From NCBI GenBank assembly GCA_027924585.1, contig BSBM01000096.1, positions 1,488,001-1,552,000 of the forward strand: a stretch of DNA of 64,000 nt. The letters are read 5' to 3'. Source of the DNA: Larix kaempferi (Eukaryota; Streptophyta; Pinopsida; Pinales; Pinaceae). Both the position numbers and the translations under genes were made by a program. Shown piece by piece: positions 46,399 through 59,067 of this stretch. Position 1 is the first letter of the stretch; the number at the start of each line of letters is the position of its first letter. Below the pieces are notes generated by a model that searched no databases, was not told the origin of the DNA, and saw only the letters and a program-made list of their open reading frames with translations.

Positions 46399-47690
46399 AA
46401 CAAAACGTTTCTTCATCCTGGAGAGATCAGGGAGATGCAAAAATGAAGGACTGTTAATACAAGTGCTAGTTCAATTTTTCATATGGCTGCGCCAGACTGG
46501 ATGTAACATTCAATTGCTCGTCTTCACTGCATATTTTTACTAGAGCTAAGTGTTTCTGGACAATGGATCTAGTATTGAACAACATCTGCATACTATGTCT
46601 GGTACTGAACAACATTGACCAACATTTTGGTCTTGTAGGGCACCAATGAGACTTCCTCCTATTGATTCAGAGAAGAAAAGTGTCCAAGAAAAAAAATACT
46701 TGGCATGCTTGAAGCTCCATGCTCGCTCAAGCTTGCAAATCAATCGGTAGTGAAAGTTGGAGGCTCAAGCGAGTGAATGGGGCTAAGGAACTAAGGAACA
46801 ACTCATGATTATATAACATTAAGGTCTCTCGAAATGTTCATATATCATGAGTTGTGATGTTCCTATCATTCGTTGGTCATCGAAATGTCCATATATCATG
46901 AGAGGTGATAGGGATTGATCAATTAGGTGTCATGGATGGGATTTTGAGGGCTCTCATAGAATAGTAAGGGGAAAAGCACAAGACTTGGGGAAGGAATTTC
47001 CATGGCTTCCATAATATTTTGGTCAGGTGGTATATGGTGTTTATAATGTTTTTTATAGCCGGGGGAAAAGAGAAGGAGTGGGATTTTGATATGATGTGGA
47101 TTACACTGATGGAGATACGACAAATGTATAGGTAAGTTGTGAGGGTTGCCGTAAATATTTCTTGCAGATGTCGTAGATTTTCCTTGGGAATCATACGCAT
47201 GCCAGCAAAGCGATGCCTTGGAACTCAGATGCATGGTGATATGGTGGCGATTTTTGTAATGATGACACCTCAACTACTGTGACGGTGGTGATTGAGATCT
47301 ATTTCACTCGTGTGGTGAGGATTTCGATGTAAGTTTCAATCAACAATCGTTATAACTTCTTCTTCGGGTTCAATCATGATAAAACATACTGCGCGGTGGT
47401 TGACTTGTTCTATGTTGGCCTGAATGCTCCTTTGAACGTCGGTGGTTGGCTTCCATTCATCGATCAGTTCTTGGAGAGGTTTTTTGGTTCATCCTCATGC
47501 TTTAACTTCCCTGGTTCTCCTTATTCCAGTCTACCGTCATTGCGTTGCAATTATTCCTACCACGATCCATGTCTTAGAGCCTTCTTATATAAGTTTTGGT
47601 GTAAGTTAGTTTTTCCATAACTAATTTTCTACACTTACTTTAGTTAATGTAATTATGCTAGTTAATGTACATATTAATTACAAACTTGGG
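46399..47690 (-). other. Gypsy III 3' non-coding region
   Basis: About 1.3 kb lies between integrase and the polypurine tract. Two short open frames on the minus strand (46919-47273) are not recognised. A repeated CGAAATGTTCATATATCATGAG-type string occurs near 46832 and 46879. Confidence 0.6.
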
Positions 47691-48830
47691 GAATGACAGT
47701 CGACCAAATGGTGATACAACCATATGGTCGATGTCGTGCCAATACTATGCTTTAAATCTTTTTAGTCTTGCACTGTTGACAACTTTTGTAAAAACATTTC
47801 CTTGCAATGTCTTTAGTCGGGCCGACCCATTGCTATTTAGCTCCTCGACTATGTATGGTCCAATCCATGTTGTATGCAACTTTTTCGTTTTTAATAACGC
47901 TAGGTTGGCGACTGATATATCTTTATTTCTTATATTATGGTCGTGCCAAGATTTCTGTTGTTGTTTTTTAACTTCTTGATGGTGGATTGCTATTTGGCGT
48001 TGCTCTTCTAGTTTTGTTAGATTGAAATTTCTATCTTCTATGGCTTTGATAGTATATAAGTGAAGTATATCTGCAATGATTGGTGTCTGCTACTTGAAGT
48101 GTAGCAGCACGACTGCTTCTTGTCCACAGACAAGCTTGAATGGTGTTTGCCCTGTCGACCATTTATAAGTTGTTCGATAAGCTCATAAAATAGCAGGTAT
48201 CTTGTCGTCCCAGTCATCTTTATCAATACTACAGAGCTTTGTTAGTCCTTTAGTTAAAGTTTTATTGAATGCTTCAATAGCTCCATTCAATTGTCGACGA
48301 TATGTTGAACTCTTCTAGTGGTCGATCATAAATTTGTTCAATAGAATCGATAAAGTTTTGTTGATGAAGTGTGTTCCTCTATCGCTGATGAGAGTAAGGG
48401 GGCATCCAAATATTGTAATGATATTTTCATATATAAGTTTTGCAGCTACTTCAGTGGAACATGATTCAACAGGTTCGTCTTCTACCCATTTGGTAACATA
48501 TTCGACTGATGTAATAATATATCGAGCTCTGGTTTGTCGGCCAAGAACTGGGAAGAGCTCGACGAAGTCAACAACCCATATTACAAATGTCAAGCTTAGA
48601 TTAATGGATATTAAGAGCATCTCATTTATTGGTAGTGGTCTACCTATTATTTGGCATCTATCACATTTATTTACTTGAGCTCTACAATCTTTATGTAACA
48701 TCGGCCACCATAGTCCTGATTTTAAGATTTGTCTTGAAGTTGTATCGGCATGATAGTGTCCATTGGAAATTACACTATGTGCTTTGTTGATAATAGCTTA
48801 TCGTTCGTGCTCTAGGACACATCGTCGAAG
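47691..48830 (-). pseudogene. Gypsy III integrase
   Basis: The HHCC module reads GHYHADTTSRQILKSGLWWP, then CDRCQIIGRP (upstream of and into 48701). The core shows VVDFVELFP (first Asp), LISDRGTHFIN (second Asp, about 48350-48380) and NGAIEAFNKT (Glu, about 48280). The C-terminal part follows (TTYKWSTGQTPFKLV, about 48110-48170, then a GPY-like WIGPYIVEEL, about 47840). The catalytic triad is visible, but the frame changes several times and stops intervene. Confidence 0.82.
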
Positions 48831-49244
48831 TACTTCATTCGGTCCAAATTTATATAGGAATCCATTGATTAAAGTGTATGGCGCATCCTTCATTGCAAGC
48901 ATTTTCTTTTTCTTTTTTGTCATTCCTTTTAGAGCTTAACCTTCCTCCAGATATTGTGTTATATCTTCCAATTCCTTTGGTACAACTTCTACTCTAAATA
49001 GGTGAGCGTCGTGCAATTCGTCGTCGATCCCGACAAGGTCTTCTCCCATTTCTATTCTTGATAAATGGTTAGGTCCGACGTTAGTTTTTCCGGGTCAGAC
49101 TACTATTTCAAATTCAAATTCTTGAAATAAGAGTAACCATCTTTACAACCGACCATGGTGGAGGGGTTTGTTTACTAAATATTTCAGTGCTTGATGATCT
49201 ATGTAAAATACAAAAGGCTTAGCCAGCAAATAATGTCAATATTT

Positions 49245-49884
49245 CTATAATGCAAAAATCATGCCTAAAGCTTCATGTTCTATTGTAGAATAATTTCTTT
49301 CTACCTTATTTAACTTTCTGCCAGCATATGCATTAGGGTAATCCATTCCATCGTCTCCAGGTTGAGTAAGTATTGCATCAACTGCAATACTAGAAGCATT
49401 GATATGGACATGGAACTTGATCGACCAATTTGGAAACCTAATTATTGGAGCTTCGACGGGCTTTCTTTTAAGTAATTCAAGTGACTCTGCACATTCTTGT
49501 GACCACCTAAATTCTTGATTTTCTTTTAGCATTTCTTTTAAGGGATATGTCGTATTAGAGTAATATCTAATGCATTTTCGACAGTAGCTTGTATTCCCAA
49601 GAAGTATTCTGACCTTTTTTGGATTCATAGGTGGCTTTAAGTCAAGAATAACTTTAATTTTGGTGTATTCGACCTTGACTCCTTCCTTGCAAACAACGTG
49701 TCCTAGTAGGATTCCAATTGGTGTTGCAAATATGCACTTTTTAATGTTCAAAGACAACTATATTTTTCTGCACCATTCTAACATAAGTCGAAGGTATTGA
49801 ACATGGTCTCTTAGCAGTGAGTATATTGTCCAATCGTCGAAGTACACAGCCATGGTTTTCTATAAATATTCTTGAAATGCTTTT
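49245..49884 (-). pseudogene. Gypsy III RT palm-thumb and RNase H
   Basis: This is the continuation of RT after the copia insertion. The catalytic YFDD is intact at 49833-49844, then LSLNIKKCIFATPIG, LGHVVCKEG and SYCRKCIRYYS (thumb). RNase H begins at HVHINASS and AERNYST-like KVERNYSTIEHEALGMI. Downstream, 48850-49240 is a very eroded remainder of RNase H and linker. Confidence 0.85.
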
Positions 49885-49889
49885 ACTAC

Positions 49890-50492
49890 TGTTAAAATTC
49901 AATATGCTAAGACATAAAATAGTAGCATTACATTCCATTTCACAATAATAGCATATACAGGATCACTGAAGAAACAACAAGCATAGCATAAACACAAGAG
50001 ACAGAGATTTATCCTGGGAAACCCTCATGGGGTAGAAAACCCAGCAAAGCTTCCTCAATATAGATGACCAGCAATATACAAAGATGCAAACCCTGAGCAT
50101 AAGCTCCTTCTCCTCCATAGCATACCTCTCCTCCACAAATGCGCCTTTCTCAAGTGAGTGAGTGTGTGTAATGAGGAACACACCTCCTCTATTTATACAC
50201 TACTCTGATATGTATTTTACACAAGTACACGTAGGCTCGTATTTAACCAATAGGTTAAATACCCCACTACAACTAACTGGGCCGACCCCTCTAGGGTGGT
50301 CTAATAACCCTTTGACCCACATAAAACATACAGGGCCGACCCCTACTAGGGAAGTCTAATAACCCGAGTTACACATTCCGACGGAGGAATAAACATCTCC
50401 GGATATACAATAAGATCTTCACGGAGGAATGAAACATCTCCGGAATAATAAAGTACAAATATAATATTCTTTGAAGTTACAATATCTCAACA
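49890..50492 (-). mobile_element. 3' LTR of copia III
   Basis: On the plus strand it runs TGTTAAAATTC...ATATCTCAACA, 603 bp. On the minus strand a TATA-like GTGTATAAATAGAGG lies at about 50188-50202. The polypurine tract AAGGGGGAG (minus strand, 50493-50501) adjoins it. Confidence 0.95.
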
Positions 50493-50654
50493 CTCCCCCT
50501 TAACGAGAAGGATATTATAACAACGTCTGCACAAGCAAGGAGTCATCAACATCATACATGATACATCTATAAATCATTGGAAGCTTTCTTCAATTTGTCT
50601 TCATCAGTAACTCAAACAGTTACTGGTACATCAATGTCAACATCAATATCAGCA

Positions 50655-51035
50655 TTACGATCATCAGCATCGTAATCACACGATCAGCAGCATCATCATC
50701 ACACTATCAACAGCAGCACGATCAGCATCGTCATCATACGATCATCAGCATCGTCATCACACGATCATCAGCATCATCATCATATGATCATCAGTATCGT
50801 CATCAGCATCGTCATCACACGATCATCAGCATCGTCATCAGCATCATCATCATACGATCATCAGCATCATCACCGCACGATCATCAGCATCGTCATCATA
50901 CGATCATCAGCATCGTCATCATACGATCATCAGCATCGTCATCACACGATCATCGGCATCGTCATCACACGATCATCAACATCGTCATCATACGATCATC
51001 AACATCGTCATCACACGATCATCGGCATCGTCAAG
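50655..51035. repeat. Array 1: about 23-bp tandem repeat
   Basis: The unit is CGATCATCAGCATCGTCATCAYA with variants, about 15 copies. Many units contain the inverted repeat ACGAT...ATCGT. The long open frame of Ser/His codons on the plus strand is a by-product of the repeat. Confidence 0.9.
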
Positions 51036-51057
51036 GAATGATGTAAACCAGTCATGT

Positions 51058-51715
51058 ACCTTTTGAACCGAAGTCCAGGGACGATCCAGTCCTATCATTA
51101 TCGAAGACATACATCTACGGCTCTTCTTTCGGACTTAAGTCCAGGAATGATCCAATCCCTTCATTCTCGAAGACATACGTCTACGGCTCTTCTTTCGGAC
51201 TGAAGTCCAGGAATGATCCCAATCCCTTCATTATCGGAGACATACGTCTACGGCTCTTCTTTCGGACCGAAGTCCAGGAATGATCCCAATCCCTTCATTA
51301 TCGGAGACATACGTCTACGGCTCTTCTTTCGGACCGAAGTCCAGGAATGATCCCAATCCCTTCATTATCGGAGACATACGTCTACGGCTCTTCTTTCGGA
51401 CCGAAGTCCAGGAATGATCCCAATCCCTTCATTATCGGAGACATACGTCTACGGCTCTTCTTTCGGACCGAAGTCCAGGAATGATCCCAATCCCTTCATT
51501 ATCGGAGACATACGTCTACGGCTCTTCTTTCGGACCAAAGTCCAGGAATGATCCCAATCCCTTCATTATCGGAGACATACGTCTACGGCTCTTCTTTCGG
51601 ACCGAAGTCCAGGAATGATCCCAATCCCTTCATTATCGGAGACATACATCTACGGCTCTTCTTTCGGACCGAAGTCCAGGAATGATCCCAATCCCTTCAT
51701 TATCGAAGACCTCAC
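51058..51715. repeat. Array 2: 67-bp tandem repeat
   Basis: About nine to ten units have an exact 67-bp period in the middle (for example starts at 51264 and 51331). Each carries a short palindrome GGACYGAAGTCC. One early copy has the perfect GGACTTAAGTCC. Confidence 0.95.
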
Positions 51716-52200
51716 GTCTACGGCTCTCTTTAGGACTGAAAGTCCAGGGATGATCCCAATCCCCTCAACTGTCCACTAAGGACTTCATTCTCGGAGACCT
51801 CACGTCTACGGCTCTCTTTAGGACTGAAAGTCCAGGGATGATCCCAATCTCCTCAACTGTCCACTAAGGACTTCATTCTCGGAGACCTTACGTCTACGGC
51901 TCTTTTTAGGACTGAAAGTCCAGGGATGATCCCAATCCCCTCAACTGTCCACTAAGGACTTCATTCTCGGAGACCTTACGTCTACGGCTCTCTTTAGGAC
52001 TGAAAGTCCAGGGATGATCCCAATCCCCTCAACTGTCCACTAAGGACTTCATTCTCGGAGACCTCACGTCTACGGCTCTCTTTAGGACTGAAAGTCCAGG
52101 GATGATCCAATCCCCTCAAGTCCGCCAAGGACTTCATTCTCGGAGACTTCACATCTACGGCTCTCTTTAGGACTGAAAGTCCAGGGATGATCCAATCCCT
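51716..52200. repeat. Array 3: 88-bp tandem repeat related to array 2
   Basis: Five to six units share GTCTACGGCTCT with array 2 but gain about 20 bases (CTCAACTGTCCACTAAGGA). They carry the longer hairpin GGACTGAAAGTCC. Array 3 looks like array 2 after one insertion and re-amplification. Confidence 0.93.
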
Positions 52201-52224
52201 TTCTGTATTCTCATCTATACAAGA

Positions 52225-52625
52225 GCAGTTATCACATTAGCATGTATTCTCACCAATACATCAAAACATGTATACATCACACCAAAACATGTATACATCA
52301 CAACTAGCATGTATTCTTACTAATACATCAAAACATGTATACATCACATCTAGCATGTATTCTTACTAATACATCTAACATCAAAACATGTATACATCAC
52401 AACTAGCATGTATTCTTACTAATACACCAAAACATGTATACATCACACCAAAACATGTATACATCACAACTAGCATGTATTCTTACTAATACATCTAACA
52501 TCAAAACATGTATACATCACAACTAGCATGTATTCTTACTAATACATCAAAACATGTATACATCACACCAAAACATGTATACATCTAGCATGTATTCTCA
52601 CCAATACATCTATCATCAAAAGCAT
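52225..52625. repeat. Array 4: AACATGTATACATC repeats
   Basis: Mixed units of about 20-45 bp alternate AAAACATGTATACATCAC and TAGCATGTATTCTTACTAAT. The core ATGTATACAT is a perfect 10-bp palindrome. Confidence 0.92.
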
Positions 52626-53069
52626 GTATAAGTAAAGCTAAGTATTCTAAGTATAAGAGTCCTAAATCTAAATATTTCTAAGTAACTGGGTGTAGAGAAC
52701 AGGTTACCTCATCAACGACCTTGTTGTTTGATGAGACAATCTCATCAGTAGTGACTATACTACTCCCCCTTTCGAGGAGGGTCCTTTTGAACTACACCAA
52801 GCTTGTCTCGGAAGTATTCAAACTTCACTCGAGACAGAGGTTTGGTTGGTAACTTCTTCACTTGACGTAGAGGCTTGGTTAGTACAACGGTAACCTGTTA
52901 CAAATTCAAACTTTTAGAGTTCCTTTCTGTGTCATATCTTGTTAGTTCCCTATGTTCTTTGACTTATCATGGAACACTAGATTCTATGTCATCTTGATAC
53001 AACTCTAAATATCACATAGGATCTCAGTTGGTTCTATCTCTAAGTCAAACAATCCTAAAGCCAAACTTC

Positions 53070-54010
53070 TTCACAACTAGCAGAGCAAGCAGCCATATAT
53101 TCCGCTTGTGCTGAGAGCCACACTAGACTGCTTCCAGTTAAACCACGAGATCATGGCTAATCCCAGACAATAACATCCTCTCGATGTGTTCTTCTTGTCT
53201 GATACACTTCCTGCCCAAACAGAATTTGAATAGCCATCTGAAGTCATGATCTTCAAGATAGCATAGATCAAATTCTATCGTGTCCTTTATGTGCCTCATC
53301 ACATACTTTGCAACTATCAGGTAAACACATCTAGTTTCCACTAGATACTAACTCAAGGTGTTCATAACAAAGCATATATCTAACCTAGTATATGTTAGAT
53401 ATATCAAAGACCCAATAAATTGACTGTACAGAGTTATATCCACTAACTCTGATGAGTTATCCCCTAACAGCTTCAAGTTGGAATCCATATGAGTGGCCAT
53501 TCCAACACCTCAAGTCATATTTCTCATCATACTTTCCCTGGTTGAGAAATATTCCTTCTGAGCCTTGCCATACTTCTAGACCTAGGAAGTAAAGCATCAA
53601 TTTGAGATCTTTCATTTTTCATTTCTGCATTGAATGATCTTCTGCATATCTATCTGTGCCATCTCTCGTTAGATGGGTCTACTGATATGAGCCTCAATAT
53701 CATTCGAACTCTGTGGTGAGTTCCTTCTTGCATCCATGTCATATGTGTATCATATTCAACCTTGTAGCAAAGGTTGAGATCCACATCACCCATGGTGATC
53801 ATTAAGCTTATCAAATTATTATCGATCCTAGGTACCTATACAGAACCTGATTCATACTTCTTCTTTAATTACACCATACTTGGAGCAAACATCTTGTCGT
53901 GATTCTCTTCCCCTTTCTAAGAGAATCTTCTAGCCATGAGCCTTCTATATTTTGTTTGATTTGTAAATCTTCTTGTTTGAACATCCACCACTTGTACGGT
54001 GTCCATCATT
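53070..54010 (-). pseudogene. Copia III RT end and RNase H remnant
   Basis: On the minus strand the frames give LGLEVWQGSEGIFLNQGKYDE (about 53560-53600), then AKYVMRHIKDTIEFDL, WAGSVSDKKNTSRGCYC and AMISWFNWKQSSVALST, and near the end EYMAACSA-like codons. These are the final RT segment and RNase H of Ty1/copia (DSDWAGS..DRKSTSG). There are many shifts and stops. The contrast with the near-identical LTRs means this part was already dead when the element last moved. Confidence 0.85.
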
Positions 54011-55555
54011 CTTCATGACCTTTCCTACAAATCAAAATTAAGTACATGATTAGTAATACTTCATAATCATCAAAAGATAACCCATTATGCATACAGATAT
54101 CATTTACATAGTGATGCAACTATTTTGACCAATACTTTGGCACAACACTTTCCCATATCCTGTATGCATACAGTGGCTATCTAGATGCCTTCCATCTCTA
54201 CCAGAACATACTATCGAGAGTGTGCACAACTCTCAGCATGTCAGCAAAGAGGTTTCATTCTAGACAAGCAACAATGGAATGTTTGTCCAAACATATGCAC
54301 ATTAGTTGTATACTGTTCAATGCTCTATGAATGTTTACACTCAGCATTATATATTCTAGGAATACAAATATGCATGCAGGCAATATCATTACTATTTCAA
54401 ATAGCAACTCAAATACTTATCTTTTATGTTTGTGTGGCTGCCTCCCGCTTGATCTTCTGTATGTCTTTTGAACTTCTATTCATTTTGTACCACTGTGCAT
54501 GCTCAAGAGTCATCCTCATGATCTCATACACAAACATACACTCGTTAGTATATTCTAAATGCTATCAAAACATTATAGTACTAAATAATCTTGAAAACGT
54601 ATAGTCATGATTATAGTTAATAAACATTAGTATTCAAGATTTCAGGGAAGTCTTCTTTTACTCATGCATATCATTGATAAAAGATATAATATGCATAATC
54701 CCTTGATTACTAACTTTATGAATAAGCATAACCAATCATTCCAAGTATACTTATATAAGGGATCCTAACACAAGGTAAGATTCATGGGAAACATACCTGG
54801 ATTAGTATACCTACTTGGTTATGTACAACATACCTAAACAATCTCTTCAATGATTTAGAGATCCTGAGCTAGAACCTGCATGTCTCATAGGTTAAGCATA
54901 ATATAACGAAGTCATACATACCTCGTAAGTAGAACAAAGATTATGGATGAGTCTTTGTCTTCATGTTTTCATGGTCATGGAGCCTGATTTGTCTTTTGTG
55001 ATGTACCTGTATCTTGTTAGCAGACAACCTCAACCTCACACAACACCATAATGCATTAGTACAATCATAAGTGTCAACACCCTAACCAATGAATATCTTC
55101 TATCATGCATTCATAATTTTGTTAAGGTGATACAACAAATCTAAAATCAAGATTGTACTAACTGTAATAACATGAAGACAAACATACCATAAACTTAATC
55201 ATGAACAAATCTCAAAACATACCTCGATGAGTCATACCTATCAAGATCGCTTGTAATCTCCTTATGTAAAGCCTTAGCCTCATCTCCCTCTGAAACATGA
55301 ACTCCTTCACTTATGTAGGTGACCAATCCATCTTCTTCTAGGATTAACCCTATCCACTTGATTTGCAAGAACTGGACCTGGAGCTGGATATGGGTTTGTC
55401 AGAGAAACCCCAAAAATTCAAACTTTGAATTTCAAACTTCCGAAAGGATAGAGATATGCGCCTTGATGAGCTGATCAAACTGATATATTCAGAATTTGAA
55501 AACTGCAAAGTTTTGCTCCTCAATTTTGCCTTTGAAACTTTCGGATTCACTGGAC
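54011..55555 (-). other. Copia III interior without recognised coding
   Basis: An AT-rich stretch where gag to RT would be expected in a complete copia element. Short open frames (for example 54185-54604 on the plus strand) show no known motif. Confidence 0.6.
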
Positions 55556-56697
55556 GTGACCCTGAACTGGGGTTTGATGAAGCCCACTCTTTTGCCCCAT
55601 CAAAAAGTTTGATCCAAAGCTCTAAGCTTCTATTTTTCTGAGGAGCTTCCAGCCGTGGTCACAGATTTCAAAAATTCCCATTTTTACAGAAGCCCTAATT
55701 TTCCGTTTTTCTGATCAAAGTCCCGAACTAGGGTCTAATCAAGCCCGGCCTTCTGCCCAACCAAAAATTCTGATCTTGGTCTCTAAATTTATATTTTTAT
55801 GAGTAGCATCCAGCCTTGGTCTCCGATTACAAAAATTCCAACTTTCTCCAAAGCCCTAAATTCCGGAAGTCATGAATGAAGGTACCAAAAAATAATTCTG
55901 TTTTGACAGAAATATGTACCTGATTGTTTCTGGTGTAACTCTGAAATTTTTGATCCACAGGGTCTGAAAAAGTTTCCTGAGATAGCCTGACCTGTTATCT
56001 TTCCATCCTGACAGGTCTGAGCTCAATTGGATTCTCTGAGAGAGAGTTATGCCAAATGTCGCAACGTGACCTGTTTTGGGAAAATACAGGAGAGCGAACT
56101 TGTACGGCGTGCCACGTGTCACTGTTTGACCTTCGGCCTCTGAAAAAGTTTTCTGAGATATCTCGGCCTGTTATCTTTCCATCCTGATAGGTCTGACCTC
56201 AATTGGATTTTCTGAGAGAGAGTTATGCCAGGTGTCGCAACGTGACCTGTTTATGGGATAATACAGGAGAGCGCACTTGTACGGAGTGCCACGTGTCACT
56301 GTTTCAACTTCGGCCTCTGAAAAAGTTTTCTGAGATAGTGCAGACTGTGTACTACCTGTCACTTTTTACGAACTTTCATTTGGAGCTTCCTAGCCCAAGA
56401 TATGACCTTTTTCCCAAGGTCACCTGATTTTGACTCAGATCTGGAAGAGGCAGAAACCCTATATTGTACAGATCATAAATCACAAAGTACAACGAATTAG
56501 AGGTTGTCCTTTGGACACAAGGTACCTGGAGATTTTAGCTTCGTCCGGTAACAATTTCAGATCCGAAAACTTCGCCAAAACGGATTTATAGCGAAAGTGA
56601 TACGATGACTGGTTTTTGCTATGTAAAACCCTAACCTTCAAATTGTCGTAAGTAAAGCAAGTGTCTTTAGTGCCATACCTTGTCTTCCTTCAGGTTA
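55556..56697 (-). repeat. Copia III leader with tandem duplications
   Basis: Two copies plus the start of a third of a 176-177 bp unit begin at 55963, 56139 and 56316 (TCTGAAAAAGTTT). Each has GCCACGTGTCACTGTTT and CAACGTGACCTGTTT. An older, diverged duplication of about 145 bp spans about 55560-55860. This is the 5' leader between the primer site and where gag should start. Confidence 0.85.
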
Positions 56698-56709
56698 GCT
56701 CTGATACCA
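56698..56709 (-). other. Primer binding site of copia III
   Basis: A perfect TGGTATCAGAGC on the minus strand abuts the LTR at 56710. It is complementary to initiator tRNA-Met and fixes the orientation. Confidence 0.93.
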
Positions 56710-57312
56710 TGTTAAAATTCAATATGCTAAGACAGAAAATAGTAGCATTACATTCCATTTCACAATAATAGCATATACAGGATCACTGAAGAAACAACAA
56801 GCATAGCATAAACACAAGAGACAGAGATTTATCCTGGGAAACCCTCATGGGGTAGAAAACCCAGCAAAGCTTCCTCAATATAGATGACCAGCAATATACA
56901 AAGATGCAAACCCTGAGCATAAGCTCCTTCTCCTCCATAGCATACCTCTCCTCCACAAATGCGCCTTTCTCAAGTGAGTGAGTGTGTGTAATGAGGAACA
57001 CACCTCCTCTATTTATACACTACTCTGATATGTATTTTACACAAGTACACGTAGGCTCGTATTTAACCAATAGGTTAAATACCCCACTACAACTAACTGG
57101 GCCGACCCCTCTAGGGTGGTCTAATAACCCTTTGACCCACATAACACATACAGGGCCGACCCCTACTAGGGAAGTCTAATAACCCGAGTTACACATTCCG
57201 ACGGAGGAATAAACATCTCCGGATATACAATAAGATCTTCACGGAGGAATGAAACATCTCCGGAATAATAAAGTACAAATATAATATTCTTTGAAGTTAC
57301 AATATCTCAACA
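56710..57312 (-). mobile_element. 5' LTR of copia III
   Basis: 603 bp, identical to 49890-50492 except for one T/G change near the start and one A/C change in ATAAAACAT/ATAACACAT. Confidence 0.95.
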
Positions 57313-57317
57313 ACTAC

Positions 57318-57960
57318 TATCCTGGAAAATACTGTTGGTGCATTCTTTAGACCAAATAACATCACTTTATAAGCAAACGAACCAAACTCACAAACAAATT
57401 ATGTTTTATGTTGATCTTTTTTAGCAATAGGAACTTGGTTGTATCCGAAAAATCCGTTGGTGAAGGAATAACATTCATGATCTGCAACTTCATTAATTAT
57501 TTTGTTGGAGAAAGGTGTGGGGAAGGGATCGGTTAAATTTATATTGTTTATTCCTCTGAAGTCGACACCGATTCATAATTTTGTCGGGTCATGCTTCTTT
57601 GGTTGAACGACCATGGGGCTGGACCATTCGGACTGGTCTACTGGATATATGATTACAGCAGCTAGCATATTCTCAATTTCTCTCTTTACTATGTCTTTAT
57701 ACTTATGTGCTAATTTGTATGGTCATTTCGATTTTCATTTCACCCATTTCTTGTACTAACCCCTTTAAATATTTATAGTCTCTTGCAAAGACATCTTTGT
57801 ATTCTTTTAGTAAGTTTGATATCTCTATTGTTTGCTAGTTAGACCAATTATCTCCTATTTTTTCCATCTTTGGTCGGTCATCATTTGAAATGTCAATTTA
57901 TTTTGTTTTTATTTGTGCATTCATCCATTTTGGTGCTCTTGTTTCATTAATTGGTCGGTA
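57318..57960 (-). pseudogene. Gypsy III RT, N-terminal part
   Basis: On the minus strand: QSEWSSPMVVQPKK, then DFRGINNINLTDPFPTPF (with a stop just before), HECYSFTNGFFGYNQVPIAK and FGLKNAPTVFSRIVV. This is the fingers and palm start of Ty3/gypsy RT, up to the copia insertion. The YFDD lies on the other side at 49833-49844. Confidence 0.88.
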
Positions 57961-59067
57961 TCCTTCCTTAAATTCTATAAACGCATGGGGGAAGTCTTTT
58001 TAAGTAAATCTTTCTTGTTCTGTCTTTTCTTTTGTACTGACTTTCATTAGAGATTTTACAGGTTTTACTACGCTAGGGTGGTTTCTTTTCCACCTGAAAC
58101 TTTAGCCTATAGTTTTATCATTTTCAAGTTATAGACGAGTCGATCGATAGGTTGTTCTGGTCGTGATATTATTACATGTCGACAATGGTCGTTTTGTTGA
58201 TGTCGACCTACTATTGCTCGTTGGTTGTATAAAATGTTGAATTTCTTCGACTGCTTCTTTGATGCATTCTTTTTCTTGAGTAAAATATAAATATTTTATA
58301 AAGTTTTCTTTCAATTCTTTCCAATTAAATGTTTATCCTCTGGCTTCTTCCATCTTATACCATTTGTTTGGTAAGTCTGGAGGCGGGATTGATGTGTATC
58401 CCACCATCTTGTTGCTTGTCCAATAAAAGTTTCGATCAAACTTTGAATTCGACCTTGTTCACGGACGTTTTTAGAGACTTCCTCAACATGTGCAATCAAA
58501 GATTCTCGTTGTTTGTATTGTAGAGGTGGAATACTTGTTGGTTCCTTTTTTATTGGTATGATCGTCGGATATTATCTTATTTTCTTCTCAAATATCTTTG
58601 GAATTATGGATATATTAAAACATGATTGCACTCTTTTTCGAGGGATGACCTCAATAGACCAGCATTCATGAGCTTGTGCTTCATAGTTTTCCATTTTCCA
58701 GTCGTATAGTTCCGAGTCAGAGTTGTATCCAACGGACATAAGATTTCCCAAGTGGATTTATCCACAGTTGTTTGGTTCGACGGTATCTTCGTTATTCAGG
58801 ACTATTTGGTATAGTTGGTGAATTTCATTGTCGTTATCGTCTGGTTTGGCCTAGGGTTTCCCTTGAGATGGATTAATGGGCACAATGACTTTCTTTCCCT
58901 CTCCTTTGAGTTTAATTCTATCATTTTCTAGTGAGATGGATGCTTTCATTTTGCGTCCCCATGGTCGGCCAACTAATGCTGGGAAGTATTTAGATCCTTA
59001 TCGTGGGTCGATGATTTCAAAGTCAATGTATGTGTTGATTCCCACGATTGTAGTTTTAACGTTTTTT
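57961..59067 (-). pseudogene. Gypsy III protease-RT spacer with a Gag-like segment
   Basis: Between protease and RT is a decayed coding stretch. At about 58311-58560 it reads LIAHVEEVSKNVREQGRIQSLIETFIGQATRWWDTHQSRLQ (split by shifts), similar in style to Gag segments of other plant gypsy elements (GQA..WW..H). This may be a spacer conserved in this family or a captured second Gag piece. Confidence 0.5.

Larger units (their letters stand above)
49885..57317 (-). mobile_element. Young copia-type derivative (copia III) with 5-bp target duplications
   Basis: The element occupies 49890-57312, between ACTAC at 49885-49889 and at 57313-57317. The LTRs (603 bp each) differ at only two positions, making it the youngest insertion visible here. 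It splits gypsy III RT just after SRIVV. The primer site and polypurine tract are intact, but the interior has only an eroded RT/RNase H fragment. Gag, protease and integrase were not found. About 2 kb of tandem arrays lie before the polypurine tract. It must have been mobilised in trans. Confidence 0.92.

Noticed and set aside
50784-51041. 85-codon Ser/His-rich open frame
   Set aside because: It is the translation of the 23-bp repeat on the strand opposite to the element, and has no gene context.
50655-52200. CRISPR-like regular arrays
   Set aside because: Units are head-to-tail with no distinct spacers and lie within a plant LTR retrotransposon. They are tandem repeats.
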